A stretch of DNA of 64,000 bases from Hymenobacter persicinus (GTDB taxonomy: Bacteria > Bacteroidota > Bacteroidia > Cytophagales > Hymenobacteraceae), in NCBI RefSeq assembly GCF_004167665.1, contig NZ_SEWE01000008.1, positions 62,001-126,000 on the forward strand, given 5' to 3'. Position 1 is the first letter of the stretch, and every line of letters begins with the position of its first letter. Under the pieces are notes generated by a model. That model was not told the origin of the DNA, ran no database searches, and was given only the letters and a program-made list of their open reading frames with translations. Shown here piece by piece: positions 61,828 to 64,000 of this stretch. Made by a program: the position numbers and the translations under genes.

Positions 61828-64000
<2,173 letters not shown>

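Overview
The window looks like a chromosomal segment of a GC-rich Bacteroidota in the order Cytophagales, most like Hymenobacter. The signs are type IX secretion (T9SS) C-terminal sorting domains, weak Shine-Dalgarno signals, TTG-N(20-22)-TAnnTTTG promoters, a DUF2723 membrane protein, many PAS histidine kinases and strong GC3 codon bias. No taxonomic search was run.

Layout. 0-6 kb: asnA 3' end, a DUF2723 protein and a two-component system. 6-14 kb: S1/P1-type nuclease, a 21-bp heptad repeat array, DinB/WYL pair, cupin, AsmA-like protein. 14-18 kb: an ECF sigma/anti-sigma/DUF4097 unit joined by ATGA overlaps, two envelope proteins and a stranded T9SS tail. 18-30 kb: lipoprotein, multi-PAS kinase, SelO pseudokinase, universal stress protein, MpaB-like oxygenase, pirin, SulP transporter with an attenuator-like leader, three small hypothetical genes (the first frameshifted). 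30-36 kb: secreted nuclease, hydrolase, carbonic-anhydrase-like protein, J-domain protein, histone-deacetylase-like protein.

36-43 kb is the most interesting part. It is an RNA-repair locus in the order PcfJ-domain protein, Ro60-like TROVE/vWA protein, about 1.1 kb of structured RNA, RtcB RNA ligase. The structured RNA is a tandem array of eight stem-loop modules. Each carries a conserved 5' motif (GGTGCCGTAGG, or GGTGTCG in two) and a matching 3' motif (GTTGCCC, or TTACCC in those two), and is closed by an outer stem. Six contain a tRNA-like T arm followed by a loop-capped acceptor stem, and three of these also have a canonical D arm. This permuted order is that of YrlA-type Y RNAs, the partners of Ro60. 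A large Y RNA array between a Ro60 gene and rtcB suggests Ro/Y-RNA-guided handling of damaged or tRNA-like RNA, sealed by RtcB. No RtcA, archease or RtcR-like regulator is visible.

43-51 kb is an accessory region with decayed genes: a small gene with an in-frame amber codon, an XRE regulator with its repeated operator, a frameshifted membrane gene, and an MmeI-like restriction-modification gene split by an in-frame TAG. 51-64 kb holds envelope proteins, a MOSC protein, an iron-related cluster (VIT1/CCC1-like, Dps-like, low-affinity iron permease-like), an orphan lanthipeptide-type precursor followed by a 31-bp perfect inverted repeat, tRNA-Leu(GAG), an NFACT/RqcH-like protein, an MBL hydrolase and a two-component cluster cut by the window end.
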